Origin: Opitutus terrae PB90-1
Lineage (GTDB): Bacteria > Verrucomicrobiota > Verrucomicrobiia > Opitutales > Opitutaceae
Direction: 5' to 3'
NCBI RefSeq assembly: GCF_000019965.1
Contig: NC_010571.1
Span: forward strand, 62,001-126,000
Length of the DNA: 64,000 bases
The notes below the pieces were generated by a model. The model was not told the DNA's origin and made no database searches. It worked only from the letters and a program-made list of their open reading frames with translations. Shown piece by piece: positions 26,633 through 35,800 of this stretch (position 1 is the stretch's first letter; the number at the start of each line of letters is the position of its first letter). The position numbers and the translations under genes are program-made.

Positions 26633-28389
26633 TGCGGATTTCGCTCCGCAGTTTCGGCGTCAAGCTGCTCCTCCTGCTGGTGCTGGTGGTCGCCGCCGCG
26701 CAACTGGGCACGTTCCTGATCGTCTCGCGGGCGAATCGCGCCGAAGCGCGCCGGCAGATCGCGTCGGACCTCATCATGGCCGCCGGCGAGTTCCATCGCG
26801 TGGTCGCCTATCGCAACGATATCCTCGCCACCGGCGCGAGTTCCGCGGCCGGCGACTACGCCTACAAACCGCTGTTTGCGAACCCAGCGAGCGACCCCGC
26901 CACACTGGTGTCCGCACTCCACAGTGTGCGGCTGCGCATTCATGCCGATGTGGCCACGCTGCTCACCACCGAAGGCAACACGCTCGCCTGCACCGCCGGG
27001 ATCGCGCCGGGCTCCGACGTGCTGCGGCGGTTCGTCGCAGCCGCCGACGCGGATCCGTCGCCGTCGCCGCGCGCCGCCGGCTACCACTATCTCGACCATG
27101 AGCTTTATTCGTTGGTGATCGTGCCGGTCCGCGCGCCCGACATCGTCGCCTGGCTCGCCGTCGGGTTCCGGATCGACGACGCGCTGGCGCGCTGGCTCAA
27201 GGACCTCACGCGCATCGAGGTGAGTTTCGTGGATCAGGAGGGGCAACTGCTCGCCACCACGTTGGCGCCCACCACCGCCGCCGCGCTCGCCGAGACGCTG
27301 CCGACACTCGGACGGCACACCGAGATGGTGACGCTGCCGCTCGCCGGCGAATCAGCCCTCGTCACCACGCGCCGGCTGCCCGCCGGTGAACACGCCGCCA
27401 CGCTCGCGCTGCAGTTCTCGCTCGATGAAAAGCTGCGGCCCGCGCTCACCACAGAGCGGCTCCTGCTCGTCGTCGGCTGCGGCAGCCTCGCCTTCGCCGC
27501 GCTGCTGAGCCTCGCGTTCGCCCGTCAGCTCAGCCGGCCCATCGAAGCGCTCGCCGCGCACACGCGCGTGATCGCCGCGGGCGATTACGCCGCCCGGCTG
27601 ACGTGGGATCGCAGCGATGAACTCGGCCGGCTCGCCGACAGTCTCGACGCGATGAGTGAAGGCCTCGCCGAACGCGACCGCGTGCGCGATCTGCTCGACA
27701 AAAACGTCTCGCCGGCGATCGCCGCGCAATTGCTCCGCGAAGGCGCCGCGCTCGGCGGCGAGGAGCGCGAGGTCACCATCCTCTTCGCCGATCTGCGCGG
27801 CTTCACCGCGTTGAGCGAACGCCTCGCCCCGCACGAGCTGCTCGCGCTGCTCAACCGCTATCTCGACCGCATGAGCCGGCCGATCGAGCAGCAGGGCGGG
27901 ATCATCGACAAGTTCATCGGCGACGCAGTGATGGCTTTGTTCGGCGCCCCGGTGGCAACGTCGCACCCCGCCGCGCAGGCGGTCACGGCAGCCCTCGCGA
28001 TGCAGCGCGCCCTCGCGGAGCTCAATGTCGAACTTTTGGCGGAAGGACAGCCGGCGCTCGCGCTCGGTATCGGCATCAACACCGCGCGCGTCGTCGCCGG
28101 CAACATCGGCTCGAGCCGACGGCTCAACTACTCGGTGATCGGCGACGGGGTGAACGTCGCCGCGCGGCTGCAATCGCTCACCCGCACCGCCGATTATCAT
28201 ACCGACATCATCGCGAGCGCCGCCACCGTGACGCGCTGCGCCGAGGCCGCCCGCGAACGCGGACCAGCCGCTCCGGCCGACTTCATCGCACGGCCGCTCG
28301 GCCACGCGGCCATTCGCGGTCGCCACGAGCCCGTGGAGATCTTCGCCATCGAACCCACCGCGCTTCGGGTATCGTCCTTCGCCGGCTAA
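26632..28389 (+). CDS. Membrane class III adenylate/guanylate cyclase with periplasmic sensor
   Basis: A 585-residue receptor cyclase that makes cAMP or cGMP. Helix one is residues 10-31, an extracytoplasmic sensor of about 245 residues follows (Cache-like by length), helix two is about 277-298, then HAMP and the catalytic domain from about 375. Metal-binding aspartates are Asp387 (FADLRGFT) and Asp431 (GDAVMALFG); the transition-state segment is GDGVNVAARLQS. Start overlaps the cupredoxin stop, so copper status or redox state of that protein may be the input; this is inference. Confidence 0.9.
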   Translation: MRISLRSFGVKLLLLLVLVVAAAQLGTFLIVSRANRAEARRQIASDLIMAAGEFHRVVAYRNDILATGASSAAGDYAYKPLFANPASDPATLVSALHSVRLRIHADVATLLTTEGNTLACTAGIAPGSDVLRRFVAAADADPSPSPRAAGYHYLDHELYSLVIVPVRAPDIVAWLAVGFRIDDALARWLKDLTRIEVSFVDQEGQLLATTLAPTTAAALAETLPTLGRHTEMVTLPLAGESALVTTRRLPAGEHAATLALQFSLDEKLRPALTTERLLLVVGCGSLAFAALLSLAFARQLSRPIEALAAHTRVIAAGDYAARLTWDRSDELGRLADSLDAMSEGLAERDRVRDLLDKNVSPAIAAQLLREGAALGGEEREVTILFADLRGFTALSERLAPHELLALLNRYLDRMSRPIEQQGGIIDKFIGDAVMALFGAPVATSHPAAQAVTAALAMQRALAELNVELLAEGQPALALGIGINTARVVAGNIGSSRRLNYSVIGDGVNVAARLQSLTRTADYHTDIIASAATVTRCAEAARERGPAAPADFIARPLGHAAIRGRHEPVEIFAIEPTALRVSSFAG

Positions 28390-28405
28390 ATCAGCCGCCT
28401 TACGC

Positions 28406-29176
28406 TCAGCGCACGGGCGACGCGCTTTCCGGTCCGCGCAGCACCGCCTCGAAATGGCTGATCGCACCCGCGGGCACCACCAGCCGCCAATCGCCCGGCC
28501 CGCCGCGTGCGACCAGGCTTTTCGTGATCGCGCTGCCGTCGGGCTGCTGCAGCCGCACGCGCAGAAGCACGTCGGCGCCGCGTTCCATGCGCGCGATGAA
28601 TTGCATCGAGCCCAGCGGCACCTCGCGGGCCGTCAGCAGCGCGACGAGCCGCTCGGGTGTTCGGTAGGTCGCGCGCACTGCCGGCGGCAAACTTGCGAGC
28701 AACGTCTCAGCGCGCGTTCGCGCCTCAGCGTCGAGCAACAGCGTGTCCGCCAGCGTCTCCACCTCACCGCCAGCGGCGGCCCACAGCGCCGTTTCCAACA
28801 CCGCTTCCGGGCTGCCCCGACCCGCGTTGTTCCAGGCACTCGCCTGCATCGGCGGCGACGGTTGAAACGCCGGCGCGCCCGCGTGACTCGTCGCGCGCTT
28901 TGCGGCGAGCCGGGCGCGCAGCTGGGCGATTTCGCTTTCGCAACGGACGCGCTCGGCGTCCTGTGTCCGCCACTCGGCCCACTCGGTCGCGGTTGGCTGT
29001 ACGGCGCGCAGCCGCTGGTTCTCGGCGGACAGCGTTCGCAGGCTCGCTGCTTCCTCGCGCAGCAGCGCGATCTCCGCGTGCAGCTGCCGCGATCGTTGCG
29101 CCTGCACCGCCAGCACCCCGGCGAAGCCCAGTGTCACCACTGCCAAGACCGTCCAGATTCCGTTGCGCGAGCTCAT
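28406..29176 (-). CDS. Membrane-anchored coiled-coil protein linked to sigma factors
   Basis: A 256-residue protein with an N-terminal helix (residues 7-25, IWTVLAVVTLGFAGVLAV), a heptad-rich coiled coil (residues 30-95), and a globular C-terminal part from about residue 120 (GSPEAVLETALWAAAGGEVETLADTLL is the entry segment in pieces). No catalytic motif is seen. The helix plus coiled-coil layout copies the extensions of the two sigma factors upstream on the same strand, so I infer it is the extension module as a separate gene. Confidence 0.75.
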   Translation of the reverse strand: MSSRNGIWTVLAVVTLGFAGVLAVQAQRSRQLHAEIALLREEAASLRTLSAENQRLRAVQPTATEWAEWRTQDAERVRCESEIAQLRARLAAKRATSHAGAPAFQPSPPMQASAWNNAGRGSPEAVLETALWAAAGGEVETLADTLLLDAEARTRAETLLASLPPAVRATYRTPERLVALLTAREVPLGSMQFIARMERGADVLLRVRLQQPDGSAITKSLVARGGPGDWRLVVPAGAISHFEAVLRGPESASPVR

Positions 29177-29202
29177 GCTACGAACGTACCGTCCAGGTTC
29201 CT

Positions 29203-29415
29203 AACCACAGATAGACACATATCCCTGAAACATACCCGGAGAGGAGACCCCGGTAGGGCGAGTTTCTTCGTCGCCGCCCTGGTCAGAGATGCTCGCGGCG
29301 CGGAACGTTCTGCTGGCCAGCAGAACGCGCCCTACCCGACCGCTGTCGGCCACCCTTTGATCGTCGCCCGAAAGATGGGGCTCCCATCTGCGTTCATCTG
29401 TGTCCATTTGTGGTT
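29203..29415. repeat. AACCACA-type inverted repeats enclosing a GTAG REP pair
   Basis: This 306-base gap has no gene. AACCACAGATAGACACA at 29203-29219 faces its near-complement at 29399-29415 (15 of 17 match). Such CCACAGAT-GACACAGAT repeats are common in Planctomycetes-Verrucomicrobia genomes. Nested inside, GTAGGGCG at 29253-29260 faces CGCCCTAC at 29328-29335, a REP pair with a GTTCTGCTGGCCAGCAGAAC palindrome. Two repeat families are therefore stacked between the two genes. Confidence 0.65.
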
Positions 29416-29483
29416 GAAGTTGGTTTGGAGAAGGCGATGGGTTCACGACACTCGCTCTGCTCGCAGTGCCCGGCTGAGCGTCC

Positions 29484-30863
29484 CTAGAACCATTCCGCGT
29501 GATCAACGGGCACGAGTTCGTTCACGTCGGCAATGACGACGCCCTTCTCGTCGTTCAGGCTAAAGGTGATCGGCTGCTCCATGACGGTGTTGACGACGCG
29601 TCCGCCCTTCACGCCCGGATCGAACGTCCATTGTTTCACCGCCTCGACCGCCGCCGACTCGAATTCCGGCCGCGAGGATTTCGCCGGAAACGCGTCGCGC
29701 ACGTTGCCGTTCGCATCGACGATCATCCGCACCAACACGGAGCCCACGATCCCGGCCCGGCGCATTTCATAGGGATAAACCGGCGGGACCGTGCGCGCGA
29801 TCTGCGGCAGCCGATCGAGATCCTTCAGGTTTTGCAGCCCCGCGACGGTCGGCTTCAGCCCGCTGCGCGCGGGGCCGGCCGGCGTCGCCGTCGCGCTCCC
29901 CAGCTGCTGTTGCAGACTACGCACCTCCCGCTGCAACTGCACGACCTCGGCTCCCGACTGCCGCAGCCGCTCCGCCTCGTGCAACGCCCGCGCCAACCGG
30001 TCGTTTTCCTGCTGCACGCTCGTCCTCTGCGCTGACACCGAGCGCAACACCGCGACTTCATGCGCGAGAGCCCGTTCCTCCAGGTGCCGGGCCACGTATC
30101 CGCCGCCGCCGGCCACCACGAGTGCGGCCGCGAGCCCGAGCTGCAGTTTGCTCAGTCCGGCCACGGTGGCGGCGGTTCCCGCGGCGGTGCTCGCCGCGAC
30201 CAGCGCACCCGTACCCGAACCGGCGAGAACCGCACCGGTGACCGCGGCGGCCAGTCCGGCCGGCGCGGCGACCACGGCTTGGTTTGCCAGCGCCACAGCC
30301 AGCGCCCCGCTGGTCGATGTGACGCCGCGGCGCACGAGCAGCGCCTGCAATTTGTCGAGTGCGCGCTCCACGCGCATCCGCGCCGTGTTTTCGCTCGCGC
30401 CGAGCCGCGCGCCGACGTCGGCGTAGCCGCAGCCTTCGAAATACCGGAGCAGGATCGCCTCGCGGTCCGTGTCGTTCAGCTCGGCGATGGCCTCGTCCAG
30501 CACCGGCCGCACCTTCCGCCAGTCGAGGTTCGCCGCGGGATCGTGAGTGAGTTCGTGCATCGTCTGGGCCTCCTGCTCGCGCGCCTGCCGCCGGCGTTCG
30601 CCGCGAATGAGCTTCGCCGCCGCGAACCGCGTGCTGGTGAACAACCAGCCGGCGAGCACGCGATGAGCGACCAGTGCGCGTGCCTTGCGCGCGAGGTCCG
30701 CGAACACCAGCTGCGTCACGTCCTCCGCGAGGTGCGCGTCGCCGTTGACCTGCCGCAGTGCCGCGGAGTGCACGAGATTCACGTGCCGTCGCACCAACTG
30801 GGCGAAGGCAGCCTGATCGCGGGCTTCAGCGTAACGGCGGAGCAGTGCGGCATCCTCGTTCAT
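29484..30863 (-). CDS. ECF-like sigma factor fused to membrane segment and TonB C-terminal domain
   Basis: A 459-residue protein. Residues 1-95 are sigma region 2 ([20 protein letters not shown], then [16 protein letters not shown]); 120-178 are region 4 ([26 protein letters not shown] is its core, in pieces). An Ala-rich stretch with [10 protein letters not shown] follows, then a transmembrane helix at about 240-258, a coiled coil to about 322, and a TonB C-terminal domain at 355-438 ([20 protein letters not shown], then [10 protein letters not shown]). Predicted topology: sigma in the cytoplasm, TonB domain in the periplasm. No anti-sigma gene is adjacent. Release by proteolysis or signalling at the membrane would be needed. 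Confidence 0.88.
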   Translation of the reverse strand: MNEDAALLRRYAEARDQAAFAQLVRRHVNLVHSAALRQVNGDAHLAEDVTQLVFADLARKARALVAHRVLAGWLFTSTRFAAAKLIRGERRRQAREQEAQTMHELTHDPAANLDWRKVRPVLDEAIAELNDTDREAILLRYFEGCGYADVGARLGASENTARMRVERALDKLQALLVRRGVTSTSGALAVALANQAVVAAPAGLAAAVTGAVLAGSGTGALVAASTAAGTAATVAGLSKLQLGLAAALVVAGGGGYVARHLEERALAHEVAVLRSVSAQRTSVQQENDRLARALHEAERLRQSGAEVVQLQREVRSLQQQLGSATATPAGPARSGLKPTVAGLQNLKDLDRLPQIARTVPPVYPYEMRRAGIVGSVLVRMIVDANGNVRDAFPAKSSRPEFESAAVEAVKQWTFDPGVKGGRVVNTVMEQPITFSLNDEKGVVIADVNELVPVDHAEWF

Positions 30864-30989
30864 GGCGGTTTATCCATAGCACCCGCGCGGCCGAAAACCG
30901 CACAAATCTTTCTGCAGCCCCCCTGCTCGGCGCGAGTCTGCACGGTGCGTTCCGGCGAGCCGCGTCCAGCGCGCGCGCTACCGCGGAGG

Positions 30990-32684
30990 TTACCGGGTCG
31001 GTGCGGCGCTCGTGGTTGCCAGCCCGCTTATCAGCTCCGGCACTCCCGCCCGCGTCGCGTGTTCCTGCAGCAGTCGCCGGGTCGTTTCTGATGAATCGAA
31101 CTCCAGCAATCGCCAAGCCAGCTCGCGCGCCTGCTGCGCCTCGCCCGCACCCGCGAGCGCTTCGATTCCGGCGGCGGATCCCTGCACGATCGTCCGGCGG
31201 ATCGCCTCGCGCTGCTCGCCCGCCGGCACCTGCGGCAGGGTCGAGATCGAAAGCTCCAGCATGCCGCGCTGCCGCGCGTAGTCGTTCACCTCGATCGCTT
31301 CGGCGTAACGCTTCTGCTCCACGAACGTCCCCACCAGCCGCGCCCCGAGCGCCTGGCGGCGCGGATCGGTCGGTGGCAGTTCGTCGAAGAGCGCGAGGCT
31401 CTGCGCGCCGTCGCCGAGCACCTCGTTCAACGCGACCCACTCCGGCACCGCCGTGGCCTCGGCCGGATTGCCGCGCATGCGGACCGCGGCCGCATCCCGG
31501 CGGGCACGCAACGCCTCTCGCGCCGGCGGATACTGGTCGGCCAATTCGCCGAGCTCGGCGAGGAGGTAACTGGTGCGCGTGCCGTAGAAGCGCGGAAACC
31601 GCGTCATGCCGTCGTCGAAACACCAGAGATATTCCTGCAGCGCCTCGGCGTGCCGGCCGTTCGCCGCCAGTTCGCGTGCGTGGCGGTGACGTCGGTCGAC
31701 CTCTTCCTCCGTCACGGCCGCGGTTTTGGATGTCGCCGTGGCGTCCTGCCGGTTGAGCGCAGCCATCCGGCCCATCGCTTCGATCAGGCGCGCGTTGTCC
31801 TCGTCAGCCGCTTGCGCGCGCTTGCCCTCGGCCTCGATCTTCGCCTGCGCCTGCTGCAGCCGTGCCCGCAGTTCGTCCACCTCGTGCTGGGCGTCGGCGG
31901 CGGTGGCTTTCAACACGCTGAGCTGCCCGCGCTGGTGCACGACCGTGCCGATCGCGAGCAGCGCAATCACCCCGGCGAGCCCGGCGACGAATTTCACATT
32001 GACCATAAAACTCCACGCCGCGAACGGTCCGCCCGCCGCCCCGGCCAGCGCGCCGCTGGTGACCGTGTTCGCCAGCCCCGCGGGCGCCGCGAGCCCGGCC
32101 TGCCCCTCCAACGCGAGCGCGAGCGCCGTCGCCGTGGACGTGATCCCGCGCTGGGCCAGCGCGGACTGGAGTTTTTCCAGCGCGCGATTGACGCGCACGC
32201 GCGCCGCGTCCTCCGACGTGAAAAACCGGTCGCCAATCTCCGCAAACGGCCGGTCCTCGAAAAACCGCATCAGCACCGCCTCGCGATCACGCTCGTTGAG
32301 CGTGCCGATCGCGTCATCGATCACGGGCCGAAGTTTCTCCCAATCGGCGTGGGCGCCCGCTCCGGCCGCAGCGGGTTCGAGGGCGTGCGCGGCGAGCTCA
32401 CGTTCCCGCCGCCGGGCTTCGGTGCGCCGGACCTGGCCGGCGGCGAAACGCGTCGCGGTGTGCAGCCAGCCGACGACAGAGGATTGCAGGCTGACCTGGG
32501 CGGCTTTGCGCGCGAGATCGTTGAAGACGCGCTGGGTGACATCGCGCGCCGCGTGATCGTCGCCGCTCAGCTGGCGCAGAGCCGCGTGATAGACGAAACC
32601 GCAGTGCCGCTGCACGAGCTCCGCAAACGCCTCTGGCGAGTGCTGTTCCGCGTAGTGGCGGAGGAGTTCGAGGTCATCGGTCAT
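30990..32684 (-). CDS. ECF-like sigma factor with membrane-anchored C-terminal extension
   Basis: A 564-residue protein. Region 2 lies in residues 8-95 (SPEAFAELVQRHCGFVYHAA) and region 4 in about 120-180 (LNERDREAVLMRFFEDRPFA). The linker RGITSTATALALALEGQAG matches the [10 protein letters not shown] stretch of the neighbouring sigma factor. A helix (VKFVAGLAGVIALLAIGTVV) at about 232-252 leads to a coiled coil and about 210 helical residues resembling repeat/TPR-like helices. The start at MTDDLELL is supported by AGGGAGG nine bases upstream; an ATG three codons earlier directly abuts that site. Same strand and same architecture as the TonB-type sigma. Confidence 0.87.
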   Translation of the reverse strand: MTDDLELLRHYAEQHSPEAFAELVQRHCGFVYHAALRQLSGDDHAARDVTQRVFNDLARKAAQVSLQSSVVGWLHTATRFAAGQVRRTEARRRERELAAHALEPAAAGAGAHADWEKLRPVIDDAIGTLNERDREAVLMRFFEDRPFAEIGDRFFTSEDAARVRVNRALEKLQSALAQRGITSTATALALALEGQAGLAAPAGLANTVTSGALAGAAGGPFAAWSFMVNVKFVAGLAGVIALLAIGTVVHQRGQLSVLKATAADAQHEVDELRARLQQAQAKIEAEGKRAQAADEDNARLIEAMGRMAALNRQDATATSKTAAVTEEEVDRRHRHARELAANGRHAEALQEYLWCFDDGMTRFPRFYGTRTSYLLAELGELADQYPPAREALRARRDAAAVRMRGNPAEATAVPEWVALNEVLGDGAQSLALFDELPPTDPRRQALGARLVGTFVEQKRYAEAIEVNDYARQRGMLELSISTLPQVPAGEQREAIRRTIVQGSAAGIEALAGAGEAQQARELAWRLLEFDSSETTRRLLQEHATRAGVPELISGLATTSAAPTR

Positions 32685-32897
32685 CGCGGGCATCCTCCCT
32701 TGACAGCCGCCAACGTAGGAACCGAACACGCAATCGCGAGCGCGGAAGCGGGTACGCGGCACTTTGAGCAGCAGCGCGATTGAAAATGCCTCGCGTTGCC
32801 GGGGGCCAGCGCGGCACTTGTCAGCAAGTCTTAAACCCTCCGCCCCGGGGGCTTTGCCCTTGCCGGTATCCGACCCCGCGGCCATGCTTCCCGGCGA

Positions 32898-35800
32898 ATG
32901 AAAGCGCGCCTCCAGCTTCTGATCTTCGCCGCTTCGTCCGTGGTTCTTTTTGCGGTTGAGCCGACAACCTCGATTTGGACCGGCAATGGGGGCGATGCCA
33001 AGTTCAACACCCTAGGAAATTGGAAGGATATCGATGGAAACCCGGTTACGGATGCGCCGGGCGTCAGCACCAATGCGATCTTTCAGCCGCCGACCCCCAC
33101 GGCGGTTGATTTCAGCAGCGTCAATGCGGTCCTTGGGCTGAGCTTCAAGAACACCATCGAATACAATTATCCAGCCTATGAGCTGAAAAGTACGGACGCG
33201 ACCGGCACGCTCGCCCTAGGTAGCGGAGGGATTCTGGTGGAGAGCCTTCCAGAACCAGGAGTATCCATCACTTTCAGTCCGTCGCTTGGGCTCATTCTCA
33301 ACGCCAATCAGACGTGGGATGTGAGCGCGAATGCCACGCTGCTTGTTGGTTCGACCGTGAGTGGACCGTACGGGCTGATCAAGGCTGGCCCCGGGGTCCT
33401 CACGTTGTCTGGCATCAATTCCTACGAAGCAGGAACGACTCTGAGCGGCGGCACGCTCGTGATCAGCGCCGATGCCAATCTTGGTGCCGTGCCGAGCTCG
33501 CCGGTGGCAAACAACCTCGTTTTCGACGGCGGCGGGCTGCAGACGACCACATCATTCGATCTGGAGCCCAATCGCGGCATAAGTATCGCAACCGGCGGTG
33601 GCACGCTCGCAGTGAATCCGACGACAACGCTTGGATATGCCGGCAGGCTTGCCGGCAGCGGCGATTGGTCGCTCGTGGGCATGGGGACCTTGAAACTCTC
33701 CGGCGACAATACGGCGTTCACCGGCCGGATCGTGACGTCGAGCGGCACGCTCGAGCTCAACAGCTCGATGGCCTTGGGAGATGGATCCCTCGAATTCAAC
33801 AATGCCGCCGTATTGGACCTTAACGCCGCCGATGCGATTCACGCCGGCTACCACGAGTTCTCGGGTACAACCCAGATCAACGCTGGTGTGGGAAACGCAA
33901 TCTCCGGCGGCACCCTGGTTCTGAAAGGTGACTCCACCTTGACCGTCGAGGTACCCGGCGCCTTGGCCTCCGGTGCCTCACTCGTGTTCAGCGATTTCGC
34001 GGAGGGCATCGGCGGCCGGCTCATGCTCAATGGCAATGGTGCTGCCGTAGGCGAAATTCATTCCGAGACGGAAGCTATCTCCTCGGCTCCGGGGACGATT
34101 GAGAACGGAGGATCAATCAATGCCACGCTCGAGATCGGGAACGCCCAGGACTCGGAATTCCTCGGCAAGATTCAAGACGGCGCCGCAGGCGGCACGCTTA
34201 GCGTCGTCAAGACGGGGAGCGGCAATCTCACCCTCGGGGGTGGCGTGGGTGGCACAAGTACCTTCACTGGCGGACTCACTGTCGAGCAAGGCACGCTGAC
34301 GTTGGGGCGTTCCTCGTACCGCGACAATCCCGACACAATACAGATCGAAACTTCGAGCAGCCCCGTCGGCGCCGGGATCTTGACCTTGCTCGGCGGCACG
34401 ACGCTGGCCGCGACGCCCGAGTCGGGCGGCCCCGATGACGGGATCCTGCTTTTCAACAACCTTCATCTTGGCAGCAACGAATCGATCACCGTGACCATCG
34501 ACACCTCGCAAGATGACCTCACGTTGTCCGGCGATATCGGCGGCGACGAAGGCGTCGGGCTGCTGAAGACCGGTGACAACACGCTCACGCTATCGGGGCA
34601 GAACAACTCTTTCGACGGCGGGTTGGAGGTGGCTGACGGCACGCTCAAGCTTCTGCCCATGCCGGAAATGTCCGGCGGCCTCGCGGGCAGCGGGACGCTG
34701 ACGCTTCGGCGCGGCACCACGCTCACGCTACCCATCGACATGAGTCTGAGCCTCTCGAATGACATCCTCCTGGACGACCCCAACAGCGGCACTGCTGGAG
34801 CCTCGATCCACGTGCAGCAGGAAAGTGAAGGCATGGCCGCGCTTGAGCTGTCCGGGATGATCGCGGACGGCTGGCGGAACGAAGGTACTGCGCTCAGCCT
34901 CATCAAAACCGGCTCAGGCATGCTGAAGCTCGACGGTGCGAACACCTTCAGCGGCGGACTCGTCGTCGAAGAGGGCGCAGTGGTCATCACCAGATCCTCG
35001 CAGACGGAGGGTGTAGTCATCGCCGGACCGGTGGGCGTGGGTCTGCTCAAGATGGGTGACGGAACCAAACTTGGCGCCGCCGGCAGCGGCAGCCTCACGT
35101 TGGACAATGACATCGAGCTCGGCGGCGAGGGCGGATTCGGTGCGCAGAGCGACCCTCTCATCCTCGCCGGCAACATCGGCCAAGGTGAAGGCACCGGTTC
35201 TCTCCGGATCGGCGGGAACGTCGTGCTGGAAGGTACGGCAAACACGTTTACGGGGCCGACCTCCATCGAATGCGGAACCCTGCGGATTTTTGGCGACGGT
35301 TCCCTGGGCACAGCTCCGGTCGACGCAACCGCGGGGGCCAATCACCTCACGTTCGTGGACGGCGGCCTGATCGCAAACGGAACGATGACGCTCGCGCCGA
35401 CTCGCGGGATCGTGCTGGGCGGCTACGGCGGGACGCTCACCGCGCCGGCCAACACGACGTTCACTGTGGGAGGAACGATCAGCGGCAGCTCAAGCGAGGC
35501 AGCGCTCACCAAGGCAGGCGCGGGTACGCTGGTGTTGTCAGGAACGAACACCTATGCCGGCTGGACGAAAATCGAAGCGGGTAATCTCCGCACGACTGGC
35601 ACTGGCACTTTGCCGGCCACCACGGCACTCGGCATGGAGATCGGAACCAAGCTCTACATCGACGAGAGCCAGCGCATCGCCCGTTTCCTCGGCGACATCG
35701 CCGCCGAGGTGGAAATCGCGATTGGCTCCGGCAACACATTTACCGTGGCTCCCACCGCGGAAGCGCTGTTGCAGGGCAACGCCGGTGAGTTCAGCGGGTG

